From: Burkholderiales bacterium
GTDB taxonomy: Bacteria; Pseudomonadota; Gammaproteobacteria; Burkholderiales; UBA11063
Length of the DNA: 64,000 nucleotides
Assembly: GCA_020697255.1 (NCBI GenBank)
Contig: JAJFBE010000002.1
Span: 186,001-250,000 of the forward strand
Reading direction: 5' to 3'
Shown here: piece by piece, positions 33,675 through 44,288 of the stretch
Layout: the number at the start of each line of letters is the position of its first letter
How positions within the stretch are numbered: position 1 is the stretch's first letter
Notes under the pieces: generated by a model
The model's input: only the letters and a program-made list of their open reading frames with translations
Databases searched by the model: none
Told to the model about the DNA's origin: nothing
Program-made: the position numbers and the translations under genes

Positions 33675-34300
33675 TGAATATACCATTTACGATAAAGCAA
33701 CTTGGCATCCACGTAGATTATCAAACTACATGGGCACAAATGAAAGATTTTACTGAACAACGAATTGGTACTACCCCTGATGAATTTTGGGTATTGGAGC
33801 ATGATCCGGTATATACCCTGGGTCTGGCCGGAAAAGAAGAACATTTCCTACAAAAAACAAATAATATTCCAATTATCCGAACTGACCGCGGCGGACAAGT
33901 TACTTACCATGGTCCGGGACAGATTGTTATTTATGTCCTGGTCGATTTAAAACGCGCAGGTTTATCGATCCGAAGTCTAGTTGAACGCCTTGAACAAGGT
34001 ATTATTAGCTATCTGGAGAGTATTGGTGTACAGGCTAATGGTAATCGCGATGCACCAGGGGTATATGTAAATGGTAGAAAAATTGCATCTTTAGGTCTAA
34101 AGGTACGTAAGGGATGTACCTACCATGGCATTAGTTTTAACTACGATATGGACTGTATGCCTTTTAATGCCATAAATGTGTGTGGCTACTCAGGCTTAAA
34201 GGTAGTACAATTAACTGATATTGTAACTGCAGATGAAAATGCCATTAAGAGTGAACTGACCAGGTTTATTATTGAAAATATTTACGAAAAACGAAGTTGA
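33674..34300 (+). CDS. lipB: Octanoyl-[ACP]:protein octanoyltransferase
   Basis: The 208-residue enzyme transfers octanoate from acyl carrier protein to the lipoyl domains of 2-oxoacid dehydrogenases and glycine cleavage protein H. The thioester cysteine C170 is in INVCGYSGLKVV and the partner K143 is in IASLGLKVRKG. The family signature RTDRGGQVTYHGPGQIVIYVL lies at 69-89. Lengths match the family. The last gene of the scpA-scpB-ybeD-lipB run. No lipA was found in this window. Confidence 0.95.
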   Translation: MNIPFTIKQLGIHVDYQTTWAQMKDFTEQRIGTTPDEFWVLEHDPVYTLGLAGKEEHFLQKTNNIPIIRTDRGGQVTYHGPGQIVIYVLVDLKRAGLSIRSLVERLEQGIISYLESIGVQANGNRDAPGVYVNGRKIASLGLKVRKGCTYHGISFNYDMDCMPFNAINVCGYSGLKVVQLTDIVTADENAIKSELTRFIIENIYEKRS

Positions 34301-34379
34301 TGATATGCAATCTGGTATACAATTAAAGTAGGAACATGTACAATTCTTTTAAATAAAATTATTTTGAAAATGGTCTAGT

Positions 34380-35711
34380 ATGGATAATAGTTTTATCAAG
34401 GTAATGCTTGCCTTTTTTGCAGCAATAGCACTCTTTGGATGCAATAATGACCTGGGCAGCAATAATACTACAACTAATGGTAGCAGTAGTATTATTAATA
34501 GCCTAGCTTTGCAAATGATATTAAATAACACTGTAAATAGTGAAGAAGCAAAAAATGAATATATTACCGGTATTCCATTAACATTTCAGTGTAATGGCTT
34601 TAATGATAATCAGCCTGTTTCCTTGTCCGCAGGCAAAATGAGTAGTAAAGCTAACTCTCCTGATTTACCAATAAATGCCATTTACCAAATTGGCAGCTCA
34701 ACTAAATCCTTTATCGCAGTAGTTGCACTGCAATTAGAAGCTCAGGGGTATTTTGGGAATAACGGTCTAGACAGTACTATTGGCGAGGTTCTTGGAAATC
34801 CGGTTAGTTCATCGACATGGAATGCCTCGTGGAATCAGATCTCATTACGTAGATTACTTAATATGACAAGTGGTATTCCTGACTACACCAATTATTCCCT
34901 AGAAGAGTATGCAAAAAACCCGGAATATTATTTTTCTAGTGACGAATTAATCCAAACAGTTGTAGATAAGCCTGCAACCTTCAGTCCCGGAGAGGGATGG
35001 CATTATTCGAACACTAATTATGTTATTATGAATAAAATTATTTCTTATGTAACAAATAGCACTATAAAAGAGCAAATTACCACTCGCATCATCAATAAAC
35101 TTGGATTAGATCATACGTATTATGTAGAAAATCTTTCACTAAACGCCATCACTGATGTAACACAAAAATCATTACTAATGAGCGGTTATTACGGTATAAA
35201 AGAAAGTGGCCTGTTTCCCCCTGGGACAGATGTATCATTATATTCATTATCTTATTTCAATGCAGCTGGTTCTATTATCTCTGATACATTAGACATGAAT
35301 AAATATATGCATGCATTATTTTCCAAGAAAAACGGCTTATTAGAACCAGTACAACTTAAAGAATTAACTGATATGGTTGCAACCGAAGATTTTAATGGAC
35401 ATATGGCGGGGCAACCTATAACATCTGTAACAGAAGTTTCTACAAAAGAAGGTATTGGGTTAGGATACGGTTTGGGAGTTATGGAGTTTTTTATTAAACT
35501 CCCTGACAATAGAAATTTCACCATGTATAGCCATGGTGGCACTGTATTTGGCTTTAATTCTAATTGGATATATGTACCAGAAAAACAAGCTTTTATATCA
35601 TATGTAGTTAATTCATATAGCAAAAATCGTGATACACTAAAAAGCCTTGAAGCTAAATTATATGAAAAAATTGCTAACAACTGCACTTCAACTTATATGC
35701 CCGATAAGTAA
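34380..35711 (+). CDS. Beta-lactamase-fold serine hydrolase lipoprotein
   Basis: The 443-residue protein has a lipoprotein signal peptide (lipobox ending ALFGC, C21) and a class-C beta-lactamase/D-Ala-D-Ala carboxypeptidase fold. The catalytic motifs are S106-S-T-K109 in QIGSSTKS, YSN in HYSNTNYV, and HGG in YSHGGTVFG as the third motif. This group includes esterases, peptidases and penicillin-binding proteins. The substrate is not predictable; peptidoglycan or D-amino-acid peptides are likely as it lies in the envelope. It is preceded by an 80-bp spacer and followed 21 bp later by dapF. Confidence 0.85.
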   Translation: MDNSFIKVMLAFFAAIALFGCNNDLGSNNTTTNGSSSIINSLALQMILNNTVNSEEAKNEYITGIPLTFQCNGFNDNQPVSLSAGKMSSKANSPDLPINAIYQIGSSTKSFIAVVALQLEAQGYFGNNGLDSTIGEVLGNPVSSSTWNASWNQISLRRLLNMTSGIPDYTNYSLEEYAKNPEYYFSSDELIQTVVDKPATFSPGEGWHYSNTNYVIMNKIISYVTNSTIKEQITTRIINKLGLDHTYYVENLSLNAITDVTQKSLLMSGYYGIKESGLFPPGTDVSLYSLSYFNAAGSIISDTLDMNKYMHALFSKKNGLLEPVQLKELTDMVATEDFNGHMAGQPITSVTEVSTKEGIGLGYGLGVMEFFIKLPDNRNFTMYSHGGTVFGFNSNWIYVPEKQAFISYVVNSYSKNRDTLKSLEAKLYEKIANNCTSTYMPDK

Positions 35712-35732
35712 TTTACTATAACACAAAATTAA

Positions 35733-36608
35733 ATGGAAGATATGAAAAGAAAACTAATTTTTAAAAAAATGCATGGCATCGGTAATGATTTTATCGTGAT
35801 TGACAGTAATGATAACCAATGGCTATTCGCCGATGGTCAGTTTAATCTCAAACCTAATGAATTAGCTAAAATTGCCAATCGTAACCGAGGTATCGGTTGC
35901 GATCAGGTTTTAGTAATTGCTCCTTCTAGTAATAAAGCTGCTAATTTTGACTACCTCATCTATAACCAGGATGGTAGCTCTGCTGAATATTGCGGTAATG
36001 GAGCACGCTGTGTAATTAGATATTTAGCTGATAAATACAAGCTTGATTCGCCAATAATCCTTAATACCAATAATCGGCTAAGTACCGGTTCTGTTTTTGG
36101 TAGAGGACATGTAACAATAAATGCCGGGGTGCCAAATTTTGACCCTAAAGCTTCTGGCTGTGATAAAGAAATTAATAAGTATAATGATTATTCATATTTA
36201 GTTGGTAATCAAATTATTAATTTTGGGATTGTTTCAATGGGTAATCCGCATGCTATAGTAAAGCTAGCCAATTCGCGGCAACTACACGCAACTGCTACTT
36301 TGGTTAAGATTGCCGAAGCTATTCAGGCATCAGGCTTATTTGCTAATGGGGTAAATGTTAGCTTTTTTCTCATTTCAACTCCTGAAAAAATCCAGATGCG
36401 CACCTATGAACGTGGAGCCGGGTTTACCTTAGCCTGCGGTAGCGGTGCATGTGCTACTGCTAGTTTTGCTATTGCTAATAAACTTTGTAAGCCCAAAGTT
36501 ACAGTTTCAATGCCGGGCGGATCCTTGCAGATAAGTTGGGATTTAGCTCACGAAATTGAAATGGCGGGGGATGCGGCTTATGTATTTGACGGAAGCATGA
36601 TTTTGTGA
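35733..36608 (+). CDS. dapF: Diaminopimelate epimerase
   Basis: The 291-residue enzyme converts LL- to meso-diaminopimelate for lysine and peptidoglycan synthesis. Its two catalytic cysteines are C87 in EYCGNGARC and C235 in LACGSGACA, and NDFIVIDS lies near the start. The common family start would be the second Met (35742, MKRKLIF), but only two bases separate it from GGAAG, so either start is possible. It ends overlapping the next gene's GTG by four bases (GTGA). Length is typical (about 275-290). Confidence 0.95.
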   Translation: MEDMKRKLIFKKMHGIGNDFIVIDSNDNQWLFADGQFNLKPNELAKIANRNRGIGCDQVLVIAPSSNKAANFDYLIYNQDGSSAEYCGNGARCVIRYLADKYKLDSPIILNTNNRLSTGSVFGRGHVTINAGVPNFDPKASGCDKEINKYNDYSYLVGNQIINFGIVSMGNPHAIVKLANSRQLHATATLVKIAEAIQASGLFANGVNVSFFLISTPEKIQMRTYERGAGFTLACGSGACATASFAIANKLCKPKVTVSMPGGSLQISWDLAHEIEMAGDAAYVFDGSMIL

Positions 36609-37582
36609 AACTAAGCATTGCTCTCCCTGGTTTATTATGGAATGATTCAGATGATAGCGAATATATATCTAAGCAAATTACTACACCAAAATTGGATCAA
36701 CTAATTAGACGTTCTTCGATTAGCTATATACCATATACTTTTAGTGATATAGTTTATTCCAGCTATACTACAGGCACTAATTCGCTTGCTAGAGATATGG
36801 CAAAGCAATTAGGCCACTCTAGTTTATACCCAAACTTTCTTTTAGCTGAGCCAACATTTTTAAGAGCCGATCGAGACCGCTTATTAATTTGTGAAAGCGA
36901 ATTACTTCAACTAAATGATGAAGAGGTATCTTCAATTATTAGCAGCCTGAATACTCATTTTAGCGATATACTCAAATTCTTTCCTATCAATTCTAACCTT
37001 TGGCTGGTTGGGCTTAATCAGGAAATACAGGATAATAGGTTCTATCCTATATTAGATATTATTGGCAAAAATATTGATGATTATCTACCAGGCACCAAAT
37101 TAACCAAAATACTTAATGAGATCCAAATGCTATTATTTAACCTGGATTTAAATAAACTTCGTAAAAATGAAGGGTTAATCCAAATAAACAGCTTATGGTT
37201 GTGGGATAAAGAAATTAAGGTGGGCATGCTTGATAATTATTCTAATATTTTTACCAATAGTGGATGCATAAATGGTGCTAAAATTGAGAGCTTACCCAAA
37301 TCGCTAGATAATGCATTTATAGATAACAGCTTAATAATTATTGATAATTTATATTACCCATGCTGCTATGGTGATAGCTATAGTTATATCCATAATTTAT
37401 CAGTTATAGATACTCAGGTAATGAGCTTATTATTAGAGAATTTAAGCAAATTTGATAGCTTGGAAATATTGGTACCGGGGACTAATAATACCCTACTTAT
37501 TACCTTAAATAAAAATGCTAAATATAAATTTTGGAAAAACATAACTTTAAAGCAATTAATGAAAGAACAACATGCGTGTTAA
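36605..37582 (+). CDS. Unknown conserved protein, possibly COG4255-type
   Basis: The 325-residue protein starts at a GTG overlapping the dapF stop (GTGA). It opens [19 protein letters not shown] and [11 protein letters not shown], a pattern I associate with an uncharacterised family in betaproteobacteria (COG4255, distantly like phosphoglycerate-mutase-type proteins). No catalytic motif is clear. It has no signal peptide. It overlaps rluB by 11 bp, so it is translationally coupled on both sides, which suggests a conserved role in the same operon. The family assignment is from memory and tentative. Confidence 0.6.
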   Translation: MKLSIALPGLLWNDSDDSEYISKQITTPKLDQLIRRSSISYIPYTFSDIVYSSYTTGTNSLARDMAKQLGHSSLYPNFLLAEPTFLRADRDRLLICESELLQLNDEEVSSIISSLNTHFSDILKFFPINSNLWLVGLNQEIQDNRFYPILDIIGKNIDDYLPGTKLTKILNEIQMLLFNLDLNKLRKNEGLIQINSLWLWDKEIKVGMLDNYSNIFTNSGCINGAKIESLPKSLDNAFIDNSLIIIDNLYYPCCYGDSYSYIHNLSVIDTQVMSLLLENLSKFDSLEILVPGTNNTLLITLNKNAKYKFWKNITLKQLMKEQHAC

Positions 37583-38642
37583 ATTGACAGCTGGTTTAAA
37601 AAAACTCATGAATAAACCAGTAGCTAAAAAGACTAAAGATGATAATTCTAAAGAGGTAAAGACTGGCAGGAAAAAAGAGGATAGCCAGGACTTACCAGGT
37701 AAAGTTAGAAATAATAACAACAAGAACCATAATGACAGGACGGAAGATAAGGGCCGCAAAACAAATGAGGATGGATTTGCGCGGAAAAATGCGAAACGAG
37801 TTAAACTGGTTCGTCCAAATTTACAACAACAAATTACAGCAAGGCGTATTCGCGAAGAACGAATAAAAATTAAAAAAGACGAAACCGTTCGCCTATCTAA
37901 AGCCTTAGCAATGTCAGGCGCCGGAAGCCGCCGTCATTGTGATACTTTAATTACCGAAGGAAAAGTTCTAGTAAATGGACAGATTGGTACCCTGGGGCAA
38001 CAAATATCCCCTACTGACAAGCTTGAAGTACTTGGCCGCCCGGTAAAACTTAAATGGCAGGATCGCTTAGCCCGCATTATTATCTATCATAAGCCAGAAG
38101 GTGAAATAGTCTCACGATCTGATCCTGAAGGCCGTACAACGGTATTTGATAAAATTCCGTTACTTAAAAATAAACGTTTTGTTCCGGTTGGTCGTTTGGA
38201 TTTTAATACCAGTGGGCTTTTAATTTTTACCAATTCCGGTGAGCTTGCCAATCATTTTACGCACCCAAGATACGAAGTAGAACGTGAGTATTCAGTCAGG
38301 ATATATGGACATGAACTTACACCGGATCAAATTAAAAAGTTGAAAAGCGGTATCCGCTTAGAGGATGGGGTTGCCAAATTTGATGATATTGTAAAAATCC
38401 AGGACCAGGATAGTAGCAGTAAAAACCATTGGTATAAAATTATCTTGAAAGAAGGCAGGAATCGGGAAGTGCGCCGCTTGTTTGAATATTTTGATCTTAC
38501 TGTAAGCCGTTTAATCAGAACTCGTTTTGGCCCTATTGCGCTGCCTCCACGCTTAAAACGCGGGCAGTTTTACGAACTAAACGAAATTGAAGTAGCCCAG
38601 ATTACACAAAAATTCGGGCTAAATCTGGCGGGTGGGGAATAA
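37572..38642 (+). CDS. rluB: 23S rRNA pseudouridine synthase RluB with long basic N-terminal tail
   Basis: The 356-residue protein has an S4 RNA-binding domain (about 107-152: [22 protein letters not shown]) and a RsuA-type catalytic domain with D210 in [12 protein letters not shown]. RluB makes the pseudouridine at position 2605 (E. coli numbering). The first ~105 residues are very rich in Lys, Arg, Asn and Asp and form a disordered tail, as in many proteobacterial RluB. The start overlaps the upstream gene by 11 bp. An assignment to RluF or RsuA is less likely because of the tail and the neighbourhood. Confidence 0.9.
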   Translation: MRVKLTAGLKKLMNKPVAKKTKDDNSKEVKTGRKKEDSQDLPGKVRNNNNKNHNDRTEDKGRKTNEDGFARKNAKRVKLVRPNLQQQITARRIREERIKIKKDETVRLSKALAMSGAGSRRHCDTLITEGKVLVNGQIGTLGQQISPTDKLEVLGRPVKLKWQDRLARIIIYHKPEGEIVSRSDPEGRTTVFDKIPLLKNKRFVPVGRLDFNTSGLLIFTNSGELANHFTHPRYEVEREYSVRIYGHELTPDQIKKLKSGIRLEDGVAKFDDIVKIQDQDSSSKNHWYKIILKEGRNREVRRLFEYFDLTVSRLIRTRFGPIALPPRLKRGQFYELNEIEVAQITQKFGLNLAGGE

Positions 38643-38653
38643 ATTGGAGCTTT

Positions 38654-39439
38654 ATGCTAGGCTTAGTCAAAATGCGGAATAAGATAGTTTTGCTTATATA
38701 TGCCATAAGTACCGGATATTATGCCATTGCTGATAATAGCATAAAAATAGAAAAGAACAGGCCTGACAATTTTGTTAATCTAAAACAGTTTATGCCTGAA
38801 ATACAAACTGACATTCGCTATTTTACCAACCATAATTTTGTTGGTAAAGCAATCGATAGCTACAAAGCACCCATTTGTTTATTAACTAAACCGGCTGCTA
38901 CAGCACTTAAAACCGCCGAAAACCATTTATTAAAAATGGGGTTAACATTTAAAGTATATGATTGTTATCGCCCGCAAACAGCGGTAAATAATTTTTATGC
39001 CTGGGCTAAGCAAATAAATAATACGAATATGCAAACTGAGTTTTACCCGGCAGTAAACAAAGCAGACTTATTTAGTAAAGGCTATATTTCCTATAGTTCC
39101 GGCCATAGTCGTGGTAGTACCCTAGATCTAACTATTGTACCAATTAACAGCAAAATTCCACCTTACAATCCTGATTTAAAGCAAGTCGACTGTACGGCCC
39201 CTCAGGAAAGCCGTTCACCGGATAACAGCCTTGATTTCGGGACCGGATTTGATTGTTTTAGTCCTGTGGCGCATCCGAATTACCAACAGTTATCACCGCA
39301 GGTTAAAGCTAATCGGCTATTACTACAAATAATTATGATGCAAGCCGGTTTTAAACCATTAGATACTGAATGGTGGCATTTTACTTTAGTAAACGAGCCG
39401 TACCCAAATACTTACTTTGATTTTCCGGTTACTGAATAA
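38654..39439 (+). CDS. ddpX: VanX-type D-Ala-D-Ala dipeptidase
   Basis: The 261-residue protein is an M15D peptidase that cuts the D-Ala-D-Ala dipeptide. Zinc and active-site residues are H151 and D158 in SSGHSRGSTLDLT, E239 and H242 in TEWWHFTL, and R106 in DCYRPQ. A hydrophobic stretch (about 10-26, KIVLLIYAISTGYYAIA) before the mature part looks like a signal peptide, so it probably acts in the periplasm on released D-Ala-D-Ala, unlike the cytosolic VanX of resistance operons. The second Met (38672) is the likely start for that signal. It is not accompanied by vanA/vanH genes. Confidence 0.9.
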   Translation: MLGLVKMRNKIVLLIYAISTGYYAIADNSIKIEKNRPDNFVNLKQFMPEIQTDIRYFTNHNFVGKAIDSYKAPICLLTKPAATALKTAENHLLKMGLTFKVYDCYRPQTAVNNFYAWAKQINNTNMQTEFYPAVNKADLFSKGYISYSSGHSRGSTLDLTIVPINSKIPPYNPDLKQVDCTAPQESRSPDNSLDFGTGFDCFSPVAHPNYQQLSPQVKANRLLLQIIMMQAGFKPLDTEWWHFTLVNEPYPNTYFDFPVTE

Positions 39440-39453
39440 TAACTATTAATTAT

Positions 39454-40164
39454 TTATTGATACTTAATTAAAATCTGTGGTTGTTTTGTTTTATCCAGCC
39501 AATTAAGGACGCTCACTAAATCCTGGATTTGGAGCGCAACACAACCCGCGGTATAAGTTTTACCACTTCCCCATATATGCATAAATATTGCACTACCTTT
39601 TCCAGGGACAGCTGGGTTGTTGTTATAATTTATAACTGCACCATATTCATATAAACCATCCTGCCTATACATACTTTCATGGCTGGCAGCTTTAGTCGGG
39701 CCAATAATCCATGTATTGTAATTATTCTCAGGAGTATTTGAATCATCTATAAATTTATCAAAATCATTGTTAGTTATATAGCGGTAGTCCATCCGTATAT
39801 TTGATATTTTACTTAAAGACAGGGGATGATAACCAAATGTTTCACCAATATAAAACAATCCAGATGGCGTTTTACTGTCACCTTCAATTTTTCCGCCAGG
39901 TTCTGCAATTCCGTTTTTACCTACGATAGCTGAAAGATTATCGTAAATAGCACTCCACTTACCATCTTTTCCCATTTCACATGCAGCAAGCTTAGCATAA
40001 GATATACCACGAGCCACATCAGGGACAACCACCACGACCTGGCCCGTTCCCTCAGGTACACCTGATCCACGAATTAATGCATCACAATCCAGGTTATCTG
40101 CAAAAGCCAGCGAAGTAATAGTGCTCATAAACAAACCTACCAATAATAATAAAAATTTTTTCAT
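39454..40164 (-). CDS. L,D-transpeptidase (YkuD domain), periplasmic
   Basis: From the ATG at 40164 (the frame is open to an ATG at 40179, but AAAGG lies seven bases before the second) the protein has a signal peptide, KKFLLLLVGLFMSTITSLAFA. The catalytic pattern H201-x11-C213 (HIWGSGKTYTAGCVAL, numbered from the first Met) fits the YkuD family, whose cysteine attacks peptidoglycan peptides. TPSGLFYIGETFGY is another family feature. The usual S/T-x-G-C motif is TAGC here. It would crosslink peptidoglycan or attach proteins to it. Convergent with the VanX-like gene, with 14 bp between the stops. Confidence 0.85.
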   Translation of the reverse strand: MKKFLLLLVGLFMSTITSLAFADNLDCDALIRGSGVPEGTGQVVVVVPDVARGISYAKLAACEMGKDGKWSAIYDNLSAIVGKNGIAEPGGKIEGDSKTPSGLFYIGETFGYHPLSLSKISNIRMDYRYITNNDFDKFIDDSNTPENNYNTWIIGPTKAASHESMYRQDGLYEYGAVINYNNNPAVPGKGSAIFMHIWGSGKTYTAGCVALQIQDLVSVLNWLDKTKQPQILIKYQ

Positions 40165-40398
40165 TGATCTGCCTTTCATTTTAGCTTAGTATTTAAAATT
40201 TGTACCCTTTAAACAAATGCAGAAGATAATATCATATATACAAATGCACACATGCAACCTAAATTTTTAGTCATAAGATTATGCTAAATAATTTAGGCAA
40301 TTAAAATTACACTTTAATAATCAACCATGAATTTGAGGTATAATGATGCCGGATGTAAAATAACGGAAAACCAATCATATTCTTAGGGATAAAAGTAA

Positions 40399-40965
40399 AT
40401 GGCAATAAAATCAGATAAGTGGATTCGTAAAATGGCTAAATCGTATGGTATGATTGAACCTTTTGAAGAAGGCCAGATTCGTACACATCAGGGGCAAAAA
40501 GTTATCTCTTACGGCACATCTAGCTACGGCTATGACATCCGCTGCGCCAGTGAGTTTAAAATTTTTACCAATATAAACAGTACTATTGTTGACCCCAAAA
40601 ATTTTGACTTACAAAATTTTGTTGAAATTAATGCCGATTATTGTATTATCCCACCTAATTCATTTGCTCTGGCCAGGACCGTTGAATATTTTCGTATTCC
40701 ACGTAACGTACTAACCGTATGTTTGGGTAAGTCTACTTATGCCCGCTGCGGGATAATTGTAAACGTAACTCCATTTGAGCCGGAGTGGGAAGGTTATGTT
40801 ACACTTGAATTTAGTAATACCACCCCGCTACCGGCAAAAATCTATGCTAATGAAGGCGTAGCTCAGGTACTTTTCTTTGAATCTGATGAAGAATGTGATA
40901 CTTCATATAAAGATCGTGGGGGCAAATATATGGGGCAAGTTGGTGTTACATTACCCAAAGCATAA
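40399..40965 (+). CDS. dcd: dCTP deaminase
   Basis: The 188-residue protein converts dCTP to dUTP in thymidylate synthesis. Family features are [14 protein letters not shown] (36-49), [31 protein letters not shown] (110-140) with the catalytic E137, and GVAQVLFF near the end. Length is typical (188-193). A TATAAT at 40339-40344 precedes it. Its 3' end overlaps the dacB frame. Confidence 0.97.
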   Translation: MAIKSDKWIRKMAKSYGMIEPFEEGQIRTHQGQKVISYGTSSYGYDIRCASEFKIFTNINSTIVDPKNFDLQNFVEINADYCIIPPNSFALARTVEYFRIPRNVLTVCLGKSTYARCGIIVNVTPFEPEWEGYVTLEFSNTTPLPAKIYANEGVAQVLFFESDEECDTSYKDRGGKYMGQVGVTLPKA

Positions 40966-42334
40966 CATAGCTAAAAAATTTTTGCTACTTGGCTTACTGA
41001 TTAATGCCAGCTTTGGCCTTAACATTACAGTACCAAGCATTCTAAAGCCTAATCTATCAGTAAGTATCCTCGATGCTGATACTGCAAAACCAATCTATAA
41101 TTATAATGATACTACTCCTCGTTTAATTGCTTCAAATGTAAAACTATTTACCTCTATATTTGGGCTTTCATACTTAGGCCCTGATTTTCATTGGCATACA
41201 CAGCTAAAGTATAGCGGCAAAATCAGAGACCATATTTTATACGGGAATGTCTATCTTCACGGTGGCGGTGACCCAACTTTGAACACTGCCGCAATATATG
41301 ACATTATTAGTAAACTGAAAAATTTGGGGATAAATACTATACAAGGCAACATCATTCTAGATAGTAGCCTCTTTAATAATTCGCCTACTTATTCCATGTT
41401 ACAAACCAATCAATATGATGCAGATAAAATACTACCCAGCGGTTTAATTATAAACGAAAATCGGGCAAATTTTACGGTTCATTTAAACGGGGATAACATA
41501 AATATTAGCCATAACTTATATAATATTAAAGTAGTTAACCGGCTAAGCCTTAGTAGGTCGGCGACCGCATGTGATATAGATGATAGTATTAGTATGAAAT
41601 TTCATAATAATGTAGCAACTCTTAATGGTAGTATTAGTCCGGCATGTGACAATGTTAGTACTAGCTTTTTATTACTTTCCAACTTTAACTATAATAAAAT
41701 GATCGTGGCGCAAGTGTTAAAAGATTTTGAGATTAGGCTAAACGGAGAATTTGAAAATGCCCAGACCCCAAATAACGCCAAATTAATTTATGAACACAGC
41801 TCGCAAACTTTAGCACATATGCTTTATGATATGAATAAAACCAGTAACAATCTATATGCAGAAACTATTATATCTTCGATGGGGGCCTATAAAACTAAAA
41901 ATCAGGAAACATTTAATGATGGAGCAAAAATATATTATAAATTTTTGCAAAACAATGATCTGCTCAATCCAAAATTTAAATTAGAAAATGGAGCCGGATT
42001 ATCCCGCTATGAATTTTTTACAGCTAGCGAGGTTGCACATCTGCTCTACATAGTAAATGGTTCACCAATCATAGGGCCTCTTCTGGAAGCATCATTACCA
42101 GTTACATCCGGAGAAGGCAGCCTGCACAATAAATTTAATAACTTTTCCGGTAGGCTTATGGCTAAAACCGGTACACTAAATGATACCCGGGCATATTCGG
42201 GCTATTTTTATAATAAATCCGGCAATAAATATATCGTTGTCTTTATAGCCAATAATTTGCAAAATCAAGAGCAAAAAGCTGCCGTAGTAAGCTTTATAGA
42301 GCAAGTGCTGGGCTGGTTAGATAATCTAGACTAA
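40943..42334 (+). CDS. dacB: D-alanyl-D-alanine carboxypeptidase/endopeptidase (PBP4, DacB)
   Basis: The frame is open far upstream inside dcd (to 40877), but the best start is a GTG at 40943 with GGGG seven bases upstream, giving about 463 residues; the overlap with dcd is then 23 bp. A signal-peptide-like segment ([15 protein letters not shown]) follows directly. The PBP motifs are S64-N-V-K67 (catalytic serine), SNN in KTSNNLYAE, and KTG in MAKTGTLND. The S13 family DacB removes terminal D-Ala and cleaves peptide crosslinks in the periplasm. Start uncertain; family certain. Confidence 0.92.
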   Translation: MLHYPKHNIAKKFLLLGLLINASFGLNITVPSILKPNLSVSILDADTAKPIYNYNDTTPRLIASNVKLFTSIFGLSYLGPDFHWHTQLKYSGKIRDHILYGNVYLHGGGDPTLNTAAIYDIISKLKNLGINTIQGNIILDSSLFNNSPTYSMLQTNQYDADKILPSGLIINENRANFTVHLNGDNINISHNLYNIKVVNRLSLSRSATACDIDDSISMKFHNNVATLNGSISPACDNVSTSFLLLSNFNYNKMIVAQVLKDFEIRLNGEFENAQTPNNAKLIYEHSSQTLAHMLYDMNKTSNNLYAETIISSMGAYKTKNQETFNDGAKIYYKFLQNNDLLNPKFKLENGAGLSRYEFFTASEVAHLLYIVNGSPIIGPLLEASLPVTSGEGSLHNKFNNFSGRLMAKTGTLNDTRAYSGYFYNKSGNKYIVVFIANNLQNQEQKAAVVSFIEQVLGWLDNLD

Positions 42335-42479
42335 TTTCTATACGGAAATTCCGTATTGCATCTTTATCTCAATTCATATATAATAACTCTGTAAAGGGAT
42401 ATTTCTAGAACCAGGTTGCTTTGATTGTAGAAATGTTTAAATAGCTGGATATATTATTTAAAATTAAAAGGAAGAAGAA

Positions 42480-42986
42480 ATGAAAAAATTAGCTTTATTA
42501 TGCGGATTGATTTCTGGACTATATTTACCAATCCAAGCACAAGCCGATGAAGATGGCTACTATGTTCAGGCTCAGTGCCGGGAGTTAAAAAATGGCTGTA
42601 ATATAAATCCTGGATTTTGCATAACGGGTAGTGCAATAGGATTTGGGTTTGCAGCTACAGAAGAAGCGGCCAAGTCATTAGCACTACAAGCTTGTAAGGA
42701 TAGATTACCTAAAACCAGCCCTACTCCCTCCTCATATACTGACATGATGTTTAATGCTGAGCCGTATTATGTTTTACACGGAACTTCCGGTAAATCAATC
42801 TGTGGAATATTTGGGCGGCCACCTGCTTTAGGAAATGATGTAGGAGGCGCTTATACGAATCTGGAATCACATAATTTGAATAAATTTCATGATTCTATTA
42901 CAATAAACGGTTCTGTACCAATATACTGCTATGATAACCATGCAGATACTGCACCTGGGTCTTATCCAAGTTTCACTTACCAATAA
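42480..42986 (+). CDS. Small secreted cysteine-rich protein, unknown
   Basis: The 168-residue protein has a clear signal peptide (MKKLALLCGLISGLYLPIQAQA). The mature part has cysteines in QCRELKNGC, GFCITG, QACKD, SICGIF and IYCYD, so several disulfides are likely. The segment GFGFAATEEAAKSLALQACKD resembles the short repeated helix of DUF4189 proteins, but I cannot confirm the family. A strong AAGGAAGAAGAAATG supports the start. It is monocistronic. Confidence 0.65.
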   Translation: MKKLALLCGLISGLYLPIQAQADEDGYYVQAQCRELKNGCNINPGFCITGSAIGFGFAATEEAAKSLALQACKDRLPKTSPTPSSYTDMMFNAEPYYVLHGTSGKSICGIFGRPPALGNDVGGAYTNLESHNLNKFHDSITINGSVPIYCYDNHADTAPGSYPSFTYQ

Positions 42987-43094
42987 TTACAAAGATCTAT
43001 TGGGGCAAAATATTCGGGTGTCGTTTTTTCTGAAAGTCAGTATTTTCTGAGAACTTAGAAGAATTCACACCCGGCGTTCTGGTTCAGCGGACAC

Positions 43095-43124
43095 TTGCAT
43101 AATTATTTTCATTTATGCTATAAT
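43095..43124 (+). promoter_or_regulatory. Promoter of rplM-rpsI
   Basis: TTGCAT (43095-43100) and TATAAT (43119-43124) are 18 bp apart, about 78 bp upstream of rplM. The leader that follows carries GGCGCC and GGCA pieces that could fold; in other proteobacteria this leader binds a ribosomal protein, but I cannot show that here. Confidence 0.7.
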
Positions 43125-43201
43125 CACTCCCTTACCACTGCCGTTACAAGAGGCGCCGTTGCAAAGGCATACTTTTGAACAAAAATATAGGAATTTATTA
43201 A

Positions 43202-43630
43202 ATGAAAACTTTTTCAGCAAGACCACAAGATATTACTCAAGAGTGGTTTATTGTAGATGCCAAAGACAAGGTTCTAGGCCGCTTAGCATCTAAGATTGCA
43301 CATATACTTCGCGGTAAGCATAAAGCGATTTATACACCGCATATGGATACAGGTGATTTTATTGTTGTTACTAACGTAGATAAGATTACTGTAACCGGTG
43401 ACAAAACTTTGAAAAAAATTTATTATCGCCACACAGGTTATCCTGGCGGGATCTATTCACGTACTTTTAATGACATGTTAGATAAAGCCCCGGAAAAGAT
43501 TTTGATCAACGCCGTCAAAGGCATGCTACCTAAAGGACCTTTAGGCTATGCAATGATTAAAAAATTGAAAGTGTATGCAGGTGAAGCTCACCCGCATTTA
43601 GCTCAACAACCTAAACAATTAGAAATCTAA
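43202..43630 (+). CDS. rplM: 50S ribosomal protein L13
   Basis: The 142-residue protein matches L13: [33 protein letters not shown], then [24 protein letters not shown] and [29 protein letters not shown]. It is an early assembly protein of the large subunit. It is the first gene of the standard rplM-rpsI operon. Confidence 0.99.
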   Translation: MKTFSARPQDITQEWFIVDAKDKVLGRLASKIAHILRGKHKAIYTPHMDTGDFIVVTNVDKITVTGDKTLKKIYYRHTGYPGGIYSRTFNDMLDKAPEKILINAVKGMLPKGPLGYAMIKKLKVYAGEAHPHLAQQPKQLEI

Positions 43631-43638
43631 CGAGGATT

Positions 43639-44037
43639 ATGGTCATGAATGGAAAATATTACTACGGAACAGGAAGACGCAAAAGCTCTGTAGCTCGCGT
43701 ATTCCTGGCTAAAGGTAAAGGTCAGATTATCGTTAATGATAAAGGCTATGAAGAATATTTCTCTCGCCCTACACACTGTATGGTCGTACGTCAGCCTTTA
43801 GAATTAACTGCACACCTATCTAGCTTTGATATCAAAGTAAATGTAGATGGTGGCGGTGAATCTGGTCAGGCCGGTGCAATTAAACACGGTATTACCCGCG
43901 CTTTAATTGATTTTAACCCTGATTTAAAACCAGCTTTATCTAAAGCCGGAATGGTTACACGTGATGCACGTGAGGTTGAACGTAAAAAATGTGGTCTTAG
44001 AAAAGCCCGCAGAAGAAAACAATTCTCTAAACGTTAA
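43639..44037 (+). CDS. rpsI: 30S ribosomal protein S9
   Basis: The protein of 130-132 residues matches S9: [16 protein letters not shown] near the N-terminus, [20 protein letters not shown] in the middle and the strongly basic tail ending [18 protein letters not shown] that reaches the ribosomal P-site. Two ATGs (43639 and 43645) are in frame; the second has a better distance from GAGG. It follows rplM by 8 bp and is followed by an intrinsic terminator. Confidence 0.99.
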   Translation: MVMNGKYYYGTGRRKSSVARVFLAKGKGQIIVNDKGYEEYFSRPTHCMVVRQPLELTAHLSSFDIKVNVDGGGESGQAGAIKHGITRALIDFNPDLKPALSKAGMVTRDAREVERKKCGLRKARRRKQFSKR

Positions 44038-44050
44038 TCTGGGCACAATC

Positions 44051-44079
44051 ATCCGCAAGCTTTGTCTTGCGGATTTTTT
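44051..44079 (+). terminator. Intrinsic terminator after rplM-rpsI
   Basis: ATCCGCAAG (44051-44059) and CTTGCGGAT (44066-44074) form a perfect 9-bp stem with a 6-base loop, followed by six T residues, 13 bp after the rpsI stop. Confidence 0.95.
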
Positions 44080-44113
44080 GCTGGCATAAAACACAATATG
44101 GGAGGGTACAAAA

Positions 44114-44275
44114 ATGATGCCGTTACTATTTATTTTAGTGTTATTACCTGTTATTTTTTCACTTTTACAGAAATATAACTATGCGCTTATTACAACCGCT
44201 ATGTTCGTTGTTGTATGGTATGCATATTTCGCTCCTGAACTACACTTATTAAAATTAATAGATATTCAACTATAA
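44114..44275 (+). CDS. Small membrane protein, DUF5993 family
   Basis: This 53-residue protein starts MMPLLFILVLLPVIFSLLQKYNYALITTAMFVVVWYAY and has two membrane segments (about 3-18 and 23-41). A strong GGGAGGG precedes the ATG. I identify it from its size, hydrophobic pattern and place directly before dsbB (13 bp gap) as a member of the DUF5993 family, which often lies beside disulfide-bond protein B genes. Its own role is unknown; a partner of DsbB is a reasonable guess. Confidence 0.7.
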   Translation: MMPLLFILVLLPVIFSLLQKYNYALITTAMFVVVWYAYFAPELHLLKLIDIQL

Positions 44276-44288
44276 GGAGTATCGTATT